Shown here: positions 1 through 6,845 of the stretch, piece after piece
How the letters are laid out: every line of letters starts with the position of its first letter
How positions within the stretch are numbered: position 1 is the first letter of the stretch
Notes under the pieces: generated by a model
The model's database searches: none
What the model was told of the DNA's origin: nothing
The model's input: only the letters and a program-made list of their open reading frames with translations
From: Candidatus Iainarchaeum sp.
GTDB taxonomy: Archaea > Iainarchaeota > Iainarchaeia > Iainarchaeales > JAAZKV01
DNA: 11,458 bases
Reading direction: 5' to 3'
Assembly: GCA_018691995.1 (NCBI GenBank)
Contig: JABHJM010000009.1
Span: 1-11,458, forward strand
Program-made: the position numbers and the translations under genes

Positions 1-525
1 AGTTTCTTTTACAAATCTTATTTGATCTTTTACTGATTCTATTTCTGCTTCTTTTGGACGAGAAGTTGCATGAGTAATTGGATCGCTTGGATCAAATGTA
101 TCTGTCATAAAAGCTTCTTTTTCACAATGAATCGAAATTACTCCAGTGTAATTATTATCTGTTAAAATTTGATATACTTTTTTTTGTTCTTCTTCACTAA
201 GAATTTGAAGATCTCCAGTGCTTTTTCCTGCAAACATTTTAATTCCAATAACTTCTTTTTTTTCATTTACCAAAGAAACTGCCTCTTTTAATTGATCTTC
301 ATTTATTGTCGCTCCAATATACAAAAAGTATCTTCCTTTTTCACTTTCTGGAACAAGTTCTAAACGTTTTTCAACATCTTCTTTTCTAAGAATTGGTTCT
401 AGTGTATTTGGCATATCAAATACATACTCTACCCCTTGTTCTTTTGCAATCATTAAACCATGTTTAATTGTTTCTTTGTAACTTTGATCCCCGTCACGAA
501 AGTGAACGTGTGTATCTATTCGCAT
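1..525 (-). CDS. pyrC: Dihydroorotase PyrC, N-terminal part (cut by the left window edge)
   Basis: This is the first 175 residues of a dihydroorotase, the zinc amidohydrolase that cyclises carbamoyl-aspartate to dihydroorotate. The frame is open to base 1, so the C-terminal half lies outside the window. Seen: the metal-binding signature DTHVHFRDG at residues 4-12 (His6, His8, with Arg10 expected to bind substrate), FDMPNT at 36-41, a Lys96 in GIKMF that fits the carbamylated metal-bridging lysine, His133 in SIHCE, and a SRPKEAE segment near 155-161 like the family's RP-x-EAE motif. The protein starts directly at the catalytic barrel. ATG at 525 lies inside the end of pyrDK (10-nt overlap) and is preceded, 4 nt away, by a strong Shine-Dalgarno GGTGAGG, so the start is well supported. 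It is the last visible gene of the pyr operon. Enzyme class is secure; the missing half prevents a check of the remaining metal ligands. Confidence 0.93.
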   Translation of the reverse strand, partial: MRIDTHVHFRDGDQSYKETIKHGLMIAKEQGVEYVFDMPNTLEPILRKEDVEKRLELVPESEKGRYFLYIGATINEDQLKEAVSLVNEKKEVIGIKMFAGKSTGDLQILSEEEQKKVYQILTDNNYTGVISIHCEKEAFMTDTFDPSDPITHATSRPKEAEIESVKDQIRFVKET

Positions 526-2132
526 TTTTCCTCACCAAAATAAGGTCCATCAACACAAAGTCTTTTTCCTTTTTTATTTGCACATGCTCCACAAATTCCA
601 ATACCGCATTTTGTCATTAATTCTATTGAACTAAATATTTTTTCTTCACTCGCGTATTGTTTTTCTATTTGTACAACTGCTTCTATCATTGCAAGTGGAC
701 CACAATTAAAGAAAACCATATTTTCTCCTTTTAATTCTTCAAGTCTTTTGGCAAGTATTTCTGTAACAAATCCTTTTTCTCCAACACTACCATCATTTGT
801 TGAAATGAACAGTGGAGAAGATTCTTTTATTTTGTCTGTATAATATAAGTGGTCTTTATCTCTTGCTCCAAAAAAGAATTCTGTATTTTCATAATCTCTT
901 GCAATTTGGTAAACTGATGCAACTCCTGTTCCACCACCAACAACAATTATTTTTTCCTTCTTTTCAACATTCACTTCATTTCCATAAGGGCCTCTAAAAA
1001 ATACTTCAGCACCTTTTGTTAAGTTTACTAATTCTTTTGTAAAACAACCAACATTATGAACTGCTAGTGTTAATGGATTATCATCAAGTGCAGAGAATGG
1101 TTTTTCTCCTTTACCTGGAATCCAAACAAAAAAGAACTGTCCTGGTTTTACATTTATTTTTTCATCAAAGGTTAGTACTGAAAAATCATCTGCTAACTTT
1201 TCATTTTTCACTAATTTAAACTTTTTAAAATCCATATCGATTTTTTTTATTTTACTAATCGCATTATTTGTCTCGTTTTCAATATCTTTTTCAATTTCTG
1301 CAAAATATTCTTTCATTTCTTTTGTTGACATTCCCGCTAGGGTTGAACCTATTCCAAAAATATTTGCACCAGCATCTTTGTAAGCAATAACATCACTTGC
1401 AACACTTATTCCACCACAACCAATAATTGGCACATCTACGGCTTCTCTTATTTCTTTAACACATTTAAGTCCAATTGGAAGAACTCCTCTACCACTCATC
1501 CCACCTTTTTTATTTGTTAGAACTGGTGAACCATTTACTGTGTATTCTCCTGGCCCCACTGTATTTATTGCACATATTCCATCTGCTCCACCTTCAACAG
1601 CTGCTTTTGATATTTCTCCTAAATTATTTGTATTTGGTGTTAGTTTTGGAATAACTGGAATACTAACTGCTTTTTTTACTGCACTCACTATTTCTTTTAC
1701 TGCTACTGGGTCCTGTCCAATGGCCATACCATATCCTTTTGCATGGGGGCATGAAAGATTTAATTCTAGTGCATCTGCGTATGGTGCTAACTCTTTTGCT
1801 ACTTCAACAAATTCTTTTTCATTACCGCCAAAAATAGAAATTAAAAGAAATTTATCTTTTGGAATTTTTAATTCACTTAATTGTTTTGCAAACTCTTTGT
1901 AACCTGGGTTTGTTAATCCAACAGCATTCATAAAACAACCTGGAGCGTATTGTGTAATTATTGGTTCGCGGTTTCCCGCTCTTTGTTCTGGACCAATACT
2001 TTTTGTTGTTATTATTCCAATCTCTGGGATCTCTTCCATTATTTTTTTAATTACTTTTGTATTTGTTGTTACTATTCCCGATGGAATTGTAAATTGTCCA
2101 GAAATTTCTTTTCCCATAAAATTTGTTTTCAT
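516..2132 (-). CDS. pyrDK: PyrD-PyrK fusion: NAD-linked dihydroorotate dehydrogenase, catalytic and electron-transfer subunits in one chain
   Basis: A 538-residue protein that should oxidise dihydroorotate to orotate and pass electrons through FMN, FAD and a 2Fe-2S cluster to NAD+. Residues 1 to about 285 are a class 1B PyrD barrel: substrate-loop MNAVGLTNPG at 68-77, catalytic Cys128 in NLSCPH, and FMN-phosphate motifs GCGGI (238-242) and FGIGST (259-264). Residues from about 300 are PyrK: a ferredoxin-reductase-like FAD domain (KPFS at 344-347, GPYG at 381-384), an NAD site GGGTGVA (399-405), a CGP at 477-479, and a C-terminal cluster-binding set Cys509, Cys514, Cys517, Cys526. In bacteria and many archaea these are two proteins of about 300 and 250 residues forming a heterotetramer. 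No internal stop or start separates them here. ATG shares one base with the pyrE stop (TAATG), which suggests translational coupling; only a weak GTTGAT precedes it. The Fe-S spacing CX4CX2CX8C has a shorter last gap than the Lactococcus PyrK form as I recall it. Confidence 0.95.
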   Translation of the reverse strand: MKTNFMGKEISGQFTIPSGIVTTNTKVIKKIMEEIPEIGIITTKSIGPEQRAGNREPIITQYAPGCFMNAVGLTNPGYKEFAKQLSELKIPKDKFLLISIFGGNEKEFVEVAKELAPYADALELNLSCPHAKGYGMAIGQDPVAVKEIVSAVKKAVSIPVIPKLTPNTNNLGEISKAAVEGGADGICAINTVGPGEYTVNGSPVLTNKKGGMSGRGVLPIGLKCVKEIREAVDVPIIGCGGISVASDVIAYKDAGANIFGIGSTLAGMSTKEMKEYFAEIEKDIENETNNAISKIKKIDMDFKKFKLVKNEKLADDFSVLTFDEKINVKPGQFFFVWIPGKGEKPFSALDDNPLTLAVHNVGCFTKELVNLTKGAEVFFRGPYGNEVNVEKKEKIIVVGGGTGVASVYQIARDYENTEFFFGARDKDHLYYTDKIKESSPLFISTNDGSVGEKGFVTEILAKRLEELKGENMVFFNCGPLAMIEAVVQIEKQYASEEKIFSSIELMTKCGIGICGACANKKGKRLCVDGPYFGEEKCE

Positions 2133-2818
2133 TATATCAACTTTATTTTTTCAACTCCGAACTCTTCAAATTCTTTTTCTATCTCCGCTCCAACTTCTTC
2201 TCCTGGAGAAAGAACACCATACATTATTGGAAGTAAATCAAGAGCAGAACTCATATTGTAAAATTTTATTCCCCTTTCCTCAATAGCTTCTTTTACACTT
2301 TTCCCATCATCTCTTTTTTCCATTCTATTTGTCAAACTTATTACTCCGCTAACTTCAACACCTGCTTCTTTTAAACCTTCTAGAGTTGTTATTAGTGAAC
2401 CGCCAGTTGTTGTAACATCTTCAAGGACGATTGTTTTTCCTTGTGGCATTCCAACAAAAAATTTATCTTTTGCTGCACCATGATCTTTTGGTTTCGCTCT
2501 ACCCATTGAAAGAACAGCACTTCCTTTTGCATAATTTTCTTTTTGTTTTGAAAAAAGATATTGTGCCATCACTCCAAGTTTTGTTGCTCCTTCTGGCACA
2601 CCATAAAATGTATCAACTTCTAAATTATTTTCTTTTGCAAAATTAATTACATAATTTGCTAGTTGTTCTGTTAGAAAAACATCTTGAACAACATCTCTCC
2701 AATTTGCATAGAAGTGAGATTGTCTTCCTGATTTTAGAGTTATTGCTTCTTTGAAAAAACCATACACTCCACTTTCTTCTATGAATTTATTAAATTCTTC
2801 TTGATTAAATTCTCCCAT
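2132..2818 (-). CDS. pyrE: Orotate phosphoribosyltransferase PyrE
   Basis: A 228-residue type I phosphoribosyltransferase that joins orotate and PRPP to give OMP, the step after PyrDK. Seen: LKSGRQSHFYANWRD near 28-42 (orotate side), YGVPEGATKLG at 72-82, a flexible catalytic loop with KPKDHG at 109-114, and the PRPP-binding motif VLEDVTTTGGS at 131-141. The length is a little above the usual 180-215 residues, with an acidic C-terminal extension. Start choice: an upstream in-frame GTG at 2827 lies one base after the dehydrogenase stop but has little in front of it. The ATG at 2818 has AAGGTG five bases upstream, so I use that; the difference is three residues. The gene sits 10 nt after the dehydrogenase and its stop overlaps the pyrDK start by one base. 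There is no fused OMP decarboxylase domain. Confidence 0.95.
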   Translation of the reverse strand: MGEFNQEEFNKFIEESGVYGFFKEAITLKSGRQSHFYANWRDVVQDVFLTEQLANYVINFAKENNLEVDTFYGVPEGATKLGVMAQYLFSKQKENYAKGSAVLSMGRAKPKDHGAAKDKFFVGMPQGKTIVLEDVTTTGGSLITTLEGLKEAGVEVSGVISLTNRMEKRDDGKSVKEAIEERGIKFYNMSSALDLLPIMYGVLSPGEEVGAEIEKEFEEFGVEKIKLI

Positions 2819-2828
2819 TTTTAACACC

Positions 2829-3950
2829 TTACCCTTTATACTCCTTTATAAAATTAATTGTATTTTCAACAAGTTCATCTTTTTTCATTGTTTTATAATT
2901 TTTATTTCGAATATTATTTAATGCTGCATCTTTAAGTGCCTTGGCAGCTTTTTCTTCACCCATTTGATCAAGCATCATTGCATACGACATGAAAGCTGCT
3001 TCAGGTTTTACTTCTTGAAGTTTCTCTTCAACAAAAGTCCCTGGAACACACATTCCATTCTTATCTAACTCATACCATTTATCTGGAGCACTACCATGAA
3101 TTGGTTCAAACATGCTAGGCATTTCTCCTGTTGGATTAATGTTTCCACTAACAGCAGAACCTATCCCGCCTTGAATTACTGCACCCGCATCTGTTGAAAT
3201 ATCACCAAACATATTTTCTGTGATTACAACATCAAACTGTGCTGGATTGATTAACATTTGCATTAAAAAATTATCAATGTGTAAATACTTAATATCCACA
3301 TCAGTTCTTTCTTTCATTTCATCAAAAACTCTTATCCAAGGAGCCCCTGCATATTTTAGCACATTTGTTTTGAAAACAAAATGCATTGTTGGTTTTCCAC
3401 CTTTTTTTCTTGCAATTGCTCTTTGTACTGCATATTCAGCTAAACGCTTTACTCCTTTGTAAGTGCATTTCATTATTTGAATTCCTGCTTCTTCATCAGT
3501 TCCTTCATTTTCAATCTTTCCTTCACCAACATATAATCCTTCTGAATTTTCACGACATATTTCAAAATTAATATCCTTGTAATCTTTTCCAACTAAAATA
3601 CTTGCTACACCTTGGGGCAGAACAACTGGTCGCAGATTTACATATTGGTCAAATTCTTGTCTTAATTTTAATAAAATTCCAACTTCAACTACTCCTGGTT
3701 TTATTTTTGTTGGATCCCCTATTGCTCCAAGAAATATTTGATCATATTTTTTAAGTTCACTAAGTTCTTTTTCTCCAAGTTCTGTTAAATCATTTTTAAT
3801 AAAATAATCTGCATTATAATCAAATGTCGTGTGTTTTATTGGTTTTGTTAAAAGTTTTGTTAAAGCCTCGCTCACTTTAACTGCCGCATTTGTAACTGTT
3901 ATTCCGTTCAAATCTCCTGGAATTACTGCTATATTATGTTCTTCGCTCAT
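2829..3950 (-). CDS. Isopropylmalate/D-malate-type NAD-dependent decarboxylating dehydrogenase (substrate uncertain)
   Basis: A 373-residue member of the isocitrate/isopropylmalate dehydrogenase family, which oxidises and decarboxylates 2-hydroxy acids using a divalent metal. Seen: the substrate helix and loop LLKLRQEFDQYVNLRP (93-108; Arg97, Arg107), CRENSEGLY with Arg133 and Tyr140, FKTNV with Lys194, HID with Asp226, and FGDISTDAGA with Asp250 and Asp254; these give the catalytic Tyr/Lys pair and the metal-binding Asp set. EPIHGSAPD at 282-290 is the coenzyme-side motif. The LLKLRxEFDxYVNLRP pattern resembles actinobacterial-type LeuB and D-malate/tartrate dehydrogenases rather than isocitrate dehydrogenase. 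Odd: the usual N-terminal GDGIGPE loop reads GDLNGIT, and the usual IAGxxIANP after GSAPD is absent. ATG at 3950 follows GGGGTGAG with a short spacer. It is the first gene of the pyr operon, with no other leucine-pathway gene in view. Family is secure, substrate is not. Confidence 0.85.
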   Translation of the reverse strand: MSEEHNIAVIPGDLNGITVTNAAVKVSEALTKLLTKPIKHTTFDYNADYFIKNDLTELGEKELSELKKYDQIFLGAIGDPTKIKPGVVEVGILLKLRQEFDQYVNLRPVVLPQGVASILVGKDYKDINFEICRENSEGLYVGEGKIENEGTDEEAGIQIMKCTYKGVKRLAEYAVQRAIARKKGGKPTMHFVFKTNVLKYAGAPWIRVFDEMKERTDVDIKYLHIDNFLMQMLINPAQFDVVITENMFGDISTDAGAVIQGGIGSAVSGNINPTGEMPSMFEPIHGSAPDKWYELDKNGMCVPGTFVEEKLQEVKPEAAFMSYAMMLDQMGEEKAAKALKDAALNNIRNKNYKTMKKDELVENTINFIKEYKG

Positions 3951-3953
3951 CCA

Positions 3954-3961
3954 CTCACCCC
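3954..3961 (-). promoter_or_regulatory. Strong Shine-Dalgarno site of the first pyr-operon gene
   Basis: GGGGTGAG lies 3 nt before the ATG at 3950, close to full complementarity with the archaeal 16S 3' end. It fixes the start of the dehydrogenase. Confidence 0.75.
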
Positions 3962-3991
3962 TATTATTGCAATAAAAAAAGAACTAACTTA

Positions 3992-3999
3992 TTTTAAAG
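3992..3999 (-). promoter_or_regulatory. Putative TATA box of the pyr operon
   Basis: CTTTAAAA on the minus strand is centred about 45 nt before the ATG. Transcription would begin near 3969, leaving a leader of roughly 20 nt that contains the Shine-Dalgarno site. It lies just downstream of the terminator of the preceding gene. It is a weak match to the TTTATA consensus, so this is a placement by spacing as much as by sequence. Confidence 0.4.
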
Positions 4000-4027
4000 G
4001 AAACCCAAAGAGTTAAATTGATTTGAG

Positions 4028-4087
4028 AAAAAAAGTGTCCTACAAATCGTGTGTTTTGTAGGTTAATAAAATGCCACAGCATTTTAT
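4028..4087 (-). terminator. Double hairpin and T-tract terminator after the membrane-protein gene
   Basis: Two perfect inverted repeats follow the stop at 4109: arms ATAAAATGC/GCATTTTAT (4066-4074 with 4079-4087, 4-nt loop) and CCTACAAA/TTTGTAGG (4039-4046 with 4055-4062, 8-nt loop). On the minus strand the second is followed after four bases by seven T (4034-4028). This would separate the membrane-protein gene from the pyr operon. Confidence 0.65.
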
Positions 4088-4108
4088 GAACCCTAGTTTT
4101 TGTGTGTT

Positions 4109-4912
4109 TTACTTTAAATACATTAGAGTATTCTTAAAGATATTTGAAGTCATCCCTGGATCATAATTAAAATAAATTACATTTCCACCAAGCAATTTAT
4201 TCTTTTCTAAAATCGCAGGATATGTTTGAGGAGTATTTTCCACATCAAAATAAGCAATTGTTTTTGCCCCTTCATTCGCTTGAATTGGTAAAACTCCTAA
4301 TTGGTAAGGAGCTAAATCATTTGTTGGCGCAATATCAACACCAAACATTATTGGATGATCCTCTTGTTTTATTATTCTTGCAACAATAGGCACTTCATTT
4401 CCTTCTTTGCATGAAGGTTCATTCCCATTAATCAAAATACACTCTACAGGAACCATATTTCCAAGAGTTGTTTTCCAACCAATTGAATCCCCTGCTTCCA
4501 CTCCATTAAGTCCAAGACTTAATCTTATTGCAGAATTTTTTACAACAATTAATTCTCCGCCTTTTACAACATAGCTTTCCAAAGCACTTCCAAGATCAGA
4601 AGATATACTTTTTTCCGTTATTGTTTGATCTAAAATAATAATTCTATATTCGCTCAAAGTTTCAATACTTGAACTTTCAAGATCTGATGCAGATCTAATT
4701 GAATAAGTAAACTCTTGATTTAAATTATCTAAAACAATTCTTTCTCCAGGCGAAAGTTGCCCAATTACAAGAACTTGTGTTGGTTGTGACGAAAATAACT
4801 GAGGCATGTTTCCCCCAACCACTAAAAAAGCAATAATCAATAAAACAATTATCCCTACAACGGCAATTTGTTTGTTCTTATTTTTCTTTGGAGTAAATTC
4901 TTCTTCTTCCAT
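4109..4912 (-). CDS. Single-pass membrane protein with an extracytoplasmic GATase1-like domain, function unknown
   Basis: A 267-residue protein not recognised as a named family. Residues 1-15 are acidic then Lys/Asn-rich, 16-34 form one strong hydrophobic helix, and 35-267 should lie outside the cell, with the basic stretch before the helix favouring the N-terminus inside. The outer part has alternating beta and alpha segments: TQVLVIG at 45-51, YRIIILD at 89-95 and SYVVKGGELIVV at 113-124, the last typical of class I glutamine-amidotransferase-like (DUF4350/ThuA-like) folds. Near the end, GGNVIYFNYDP and a final FKNTLMYL helix fit the same fold. No nucleophile elbow with catalytic Cys is evident, so it is probably a binding or structural version. 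Cys158 and Cys168 could form a disulfide. The frame extends to a TTG at 4957, but I choose ATG at 4912 because a TATA box lies 25 nt before it and the TTG would lie upstream of that promoter. Confidence 0.75.
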   Translation of the reverse strand: MEEEEFTPKKNKNKQIAVVGIIVLLIIAFLVVGGNMPQLFSSQPTQVLVIGQLSPGERIVLDNLNQEFTYSIRSASDLESSSIETLSEYRIIILDQTITEKSISSDLGSALESYVVKGGELIVVKNSAIRLSLGLNGVEAGDSIGWKTTLGNMVPVECILINGNEPSCKEGNEVPIVARIIKQEDHPIMFGVDIAPTNDLAPYQLGVLPIQANEGAKTIAYFDVENTPQTYPAILEKNKLLGGNVIYFNYDPGMTSNIFKNTLMYLK

Positions 4913-4926
4913 GATTAACTTACTAT

Positions 4927-4953
4927 CCCAACATATAAAAACATTATGTTGGG
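4927..4953. repeat. Inverted repeat framing the membrane-protein TATA box (candidate operator)
   Basis: Perfect 9-bp arms CCCAACATA (4927-4935) and TATGTTGGG (4945-4953) are separated by 9 bp, and the TATA box fills one arm edge and the spacer. A regulator bound here would block TBP. It also lies 11 nt after the stop of the DHH gene, so a transcript hairpin is possible, but no T-tract follows it on that strand; six T precede it instead. Confidence 0.5.
4934..4941 (-). promoter_or_regulatory. TATA box of the membrane-protein gene, leaderless geometry
   Basis: TTTTTATA on the minus strand is centred about 25 nt before the ATG at 4912, and no Shine-Dalgarno site lies between. This spacing predicts a transcript that starts at or beside the start codon. 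Confidence 0.55.
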
Positions 4954-4963
4954 CCAAAAAAGA

Positions 4964-6586
4964 TTAGTTTGAAGAAGCTAATACTTCTTCAACACTTTCT
5001 GTTTCTTCAGGTAATTCTTTTAACATATTTTTTACTTCTTCAAGAATAGAATCTCTGTGTGCACTTACAAATTTAATTGCTCCAGCACATTCATGTCCCC
5101 CACCATCAACATTTGCTTCTGGGAATTTCTTTTGTAAATTCTCAATTATTGTTGCTACGGCCAAGACTGGTTTGTTTGCTCTTACAATTAACATGTCGCT
5201 TAAATAACCAATGCTTAGTGCATCCCGAGAAGGATGTGCTTCAACCATTTTGTCATGAATCATACCAATTACTTTTCCAGGATTTGGATAAGTAAATCTC
5301 ATTGTATATTTTTCAAGATCAATATTTGAATAAATCACATTTTTGATTTCTCTTGTTCTTACATATGGCAAAGTACTTTGAAGTTGTGTTTCCATTCCTT
5401 TTGCAACCTCTTCTGACATCATGCTAACCATTAATGGATTTTCAAAAATTTCTTCATACAATCCTTTTCCACTTGCAAATCGCAAATTATATGATGCAAA
5501 ATCTATTGCAATTCCAATATTTTTTAGTTCCTCTCTGCTTTTTTCTGAAACTTTTATGTACTCTTCTGTTTCATCAATTTCACACCTATCAGATATTCCA
5601 GATACTGCTGGAAGAGTCGCTTCTTCATAATCTTTGTCGATTAATCTTGCAATCTCATAACAAAGCATTCCTGCACATGTTTGGCTATCAAGTCCAAACA
5701 TATATGGATTTAGGTGTAGTGATAAAAATTCACAAACACTTGTTTTTAATTCGCCATTCTGTTCCCCGACAAATTTAGTTGGGTTGTGATGATCGATTAC
5801 AATTACTTCATAACCAAGGTTGTGAAGTGTTTTGTGTGAGAATATATCTTCTGGAGTTGAACCATTATCAACAACAATCATAATTGGTTTTTTTTGTCCA
5901 AAATCATCCACGATTCTTTTTGCTAATGTAATATCTCTTAACATATCTGTAATTTCATAAAATGGAGCTTTACTTGGACTCCTATACAAATAGTATTGTG
6001 GATTTATTCCTGCTTTTTCCATCAATATTTTTATTGAATGATCTAGTGCAAGAGCTGCACTAATTCCATCAGTGTCATAATGATGTCTTATCATTACTGC
6101 TTGTCCATCAAGAACCGCCAATCTTATTTTATGAGCAATTTCAACCATTCTTGGTCTCATTTTGTCAAGCCTTTTTGATTGAATACTTAAATATCTATCA
6201 ATTGGTTTACTTTGTTCTTCTAAGATTTTGTCAAAAGCTTCATTACTTTTTTCCATTGATTTTATTTCAATTTGAAGTTTATTTGCTCGATCATTCACTG
6301 ACCCCTTTAGTGTTACAATATCATCAACTTCAAATTTTGATTCCATTGTTACAGCATCAACTTGTTTGAAACCATCCGATACTGAGAACACAACTGGTCC
6401 TGGAACACTTTTTCTTACGATTTTTACTACTCCTTCAAAATAATCTCCAGCTTTAGCTACTTGTAGTGAGCTAACTTTGTCGCCTCTTGGTGCATATCCT
6501 CGACCAGAGTCTCTTCGACCTTTAAATTTACTATTGTTTTTGTTTGAAAACTTACTGTTTCCTTTGTTTTTAAAATTTTTATTCAT
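4964..6586 (-). CDS. OB-fold and DHH-family phosphoesterase (archaeal RecJ-like)
   Basis: A 540-residue protein related to archaeal RecJ-like DHH/DHHA1 phosphoesterases, expected to hydrolyse nucleic acid or nucleotide phosphodiesters with two metal ions. Residues 1 to about 39 are a Lys/Asn/Gly/Arg-rich, probably disordered tail. About 44-112 look like an OB-fold (EGVVKIVRK, FSVSDG, DIVTLKGSV). The DHH domain shows motif I HHYDTDG at 168-174, motif II VVDNGS with Asp240, motif III DHH at 265-267, and ISDRCEID with Asp333. The DHHA1 domain carries DGGGHECAG near 494-502. All expected metal ligands appear present. The arrangement resembles COG1107, but I see no DnaJ-type zinc finger. Two ATGs are possible: at 6595 the AAGGA touches the start codon, while at 6586 it lies 9 nt upstream, so the second is preferred. 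It is divergent from the J-domain gene. Substrate (DNA, RNA or small nucleotide) cannot be told from sequence. Confidence 0.85.
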   Translation of the reverse strand: MNKNFKNKGNSKFSNKNNSKFKGRRDSGRGYAPRGDKVSSLQVAKAGDYFEGVVKIVRKSVPGPVVFSVSDGFKQVDAVTMESKFEVDDIVTLKGSVNDRANKLQIEIKSMEKSNEAFDKILEEQSKPIDRYLSIQSKRLDKMRPRMVEIAHKIRLAVLDGQAVMIRHHYDTDGISAALALDHSIKILMEKAGINPQYYLYRSPSKAPFYEITDMLRDITLAKRIVDDFGQKKPIMIVVDNGSTPEDIFSHKTLHNLGYEVIVIDHHNPTKFVGEQNGELKTSVCEFLSLHLNPYMFGLDSQTCAGMLCYEIARLIDKDYEEATLPAVSGISDRCEIDETEEYIKVSEKSREELKNIGIAIDFASYNLRFASGKGLYEEIFENPLMVSMMSEEVAKGMETQLQSTLPYVRTREIKNVIYSNIDLEKYTMRFTYPNPGKVIGMIHDKMVEAHPSRDALSIGYLSDMLIVRANKPVLAVATIIENLQKKFPEANVDGGGHECAGAIKFVSAHRDSILEEVKNMLKELPEETESVEEVLASSN

Positions 6587-6664
6587 ATTTATCATTCCTT
6601 TTTTATTTAATTTTTGTATTTAATTTTTTTGAAATTTTTTTAACTATTTTTATTGATTAGTTTA

Positions 6665-6695
6665 ATTTGGTCTCTTGCTTTTTAGCTCACCAAAT
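6665..6695 (-). repeat. Inverted repeat in the DHH-gene leader
   Basis: Perfect 7-bp arms ATTTGGT (6665-6671) and ACCAAAT (6689-6695) enclose 17 nt. If transcription starts near 6718, the hairpin would lie in a long leader, about 80-110 nt before the DHH start. No T-tract follows, so a terminator is unlikely. Confidence 0.35.
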
Positions 6696-6740
6696 ACAAT
6701 TTCATGTGTTATATACAAAATTAATCCTATATCCACACAT

Positions 6741-6748
6741 ATATAAAT
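6741..6748 (-). promoter_or_regulatory. Putative TATA box of the DHH gene
   Basis: The minus strand reads ATTTATATATG here, the best TATA consensus in the region. It predicts a start near 6718 and hence a leader of about 130 nt, long for an archaeal mRNA. Confidence 0.5.
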
Positions 6749-6819
6749 GTTAGGTTTTCATCAAAAAATTAGCAATTCTTTAATATTTGGCTTATCTTTG
6801 GCAATATTTCTAAAAATAC

Positions 6820-6845
6820 GCTCTAAAAAATAGCTTTATTAGAGC
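6820..6845. repeat. Inverted repeat around the J-domain gene TATA box (candidate operator)
   Basis: Perfect 7-bp arms GCTCTAA (6820-6826) and TTAGAGC (6839-6845) are separated by 12 bp. The putative TATA box lies in the spacer and right arm, so binding here could control the gene at 6879. Confidence 0.4.
6834..6841 (+). promoter_or_regulatory. Putative TATA box of the J-domain gene
   Basis: CTTTATTA is centred about 42 nt before the ATG. Transcription would begin near 6863, leaving a short leader with GTGA (6868-6871) seven bases before the start codon, a reasonable Shine-Dalgarno site. Confidence 0.4.

Noticed and set aside
1540..2261. Two plus-strand frames (120 and 103 codons) opposite pyrDK and pyrE
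   Set aside because: Low-complexity Phe/Ser/Tyr/Cys-rich products antisense to conserved enzymes, with no Shine-Dalgarno support.
4913..4957. N-terminal extension of the membrane protein from a TTG
   Set aside because: The extension covers the inverted repeat and TATA box and adds a Cys/Trp-containing segment before the acidic start; the ATG fits promoter spacing better.
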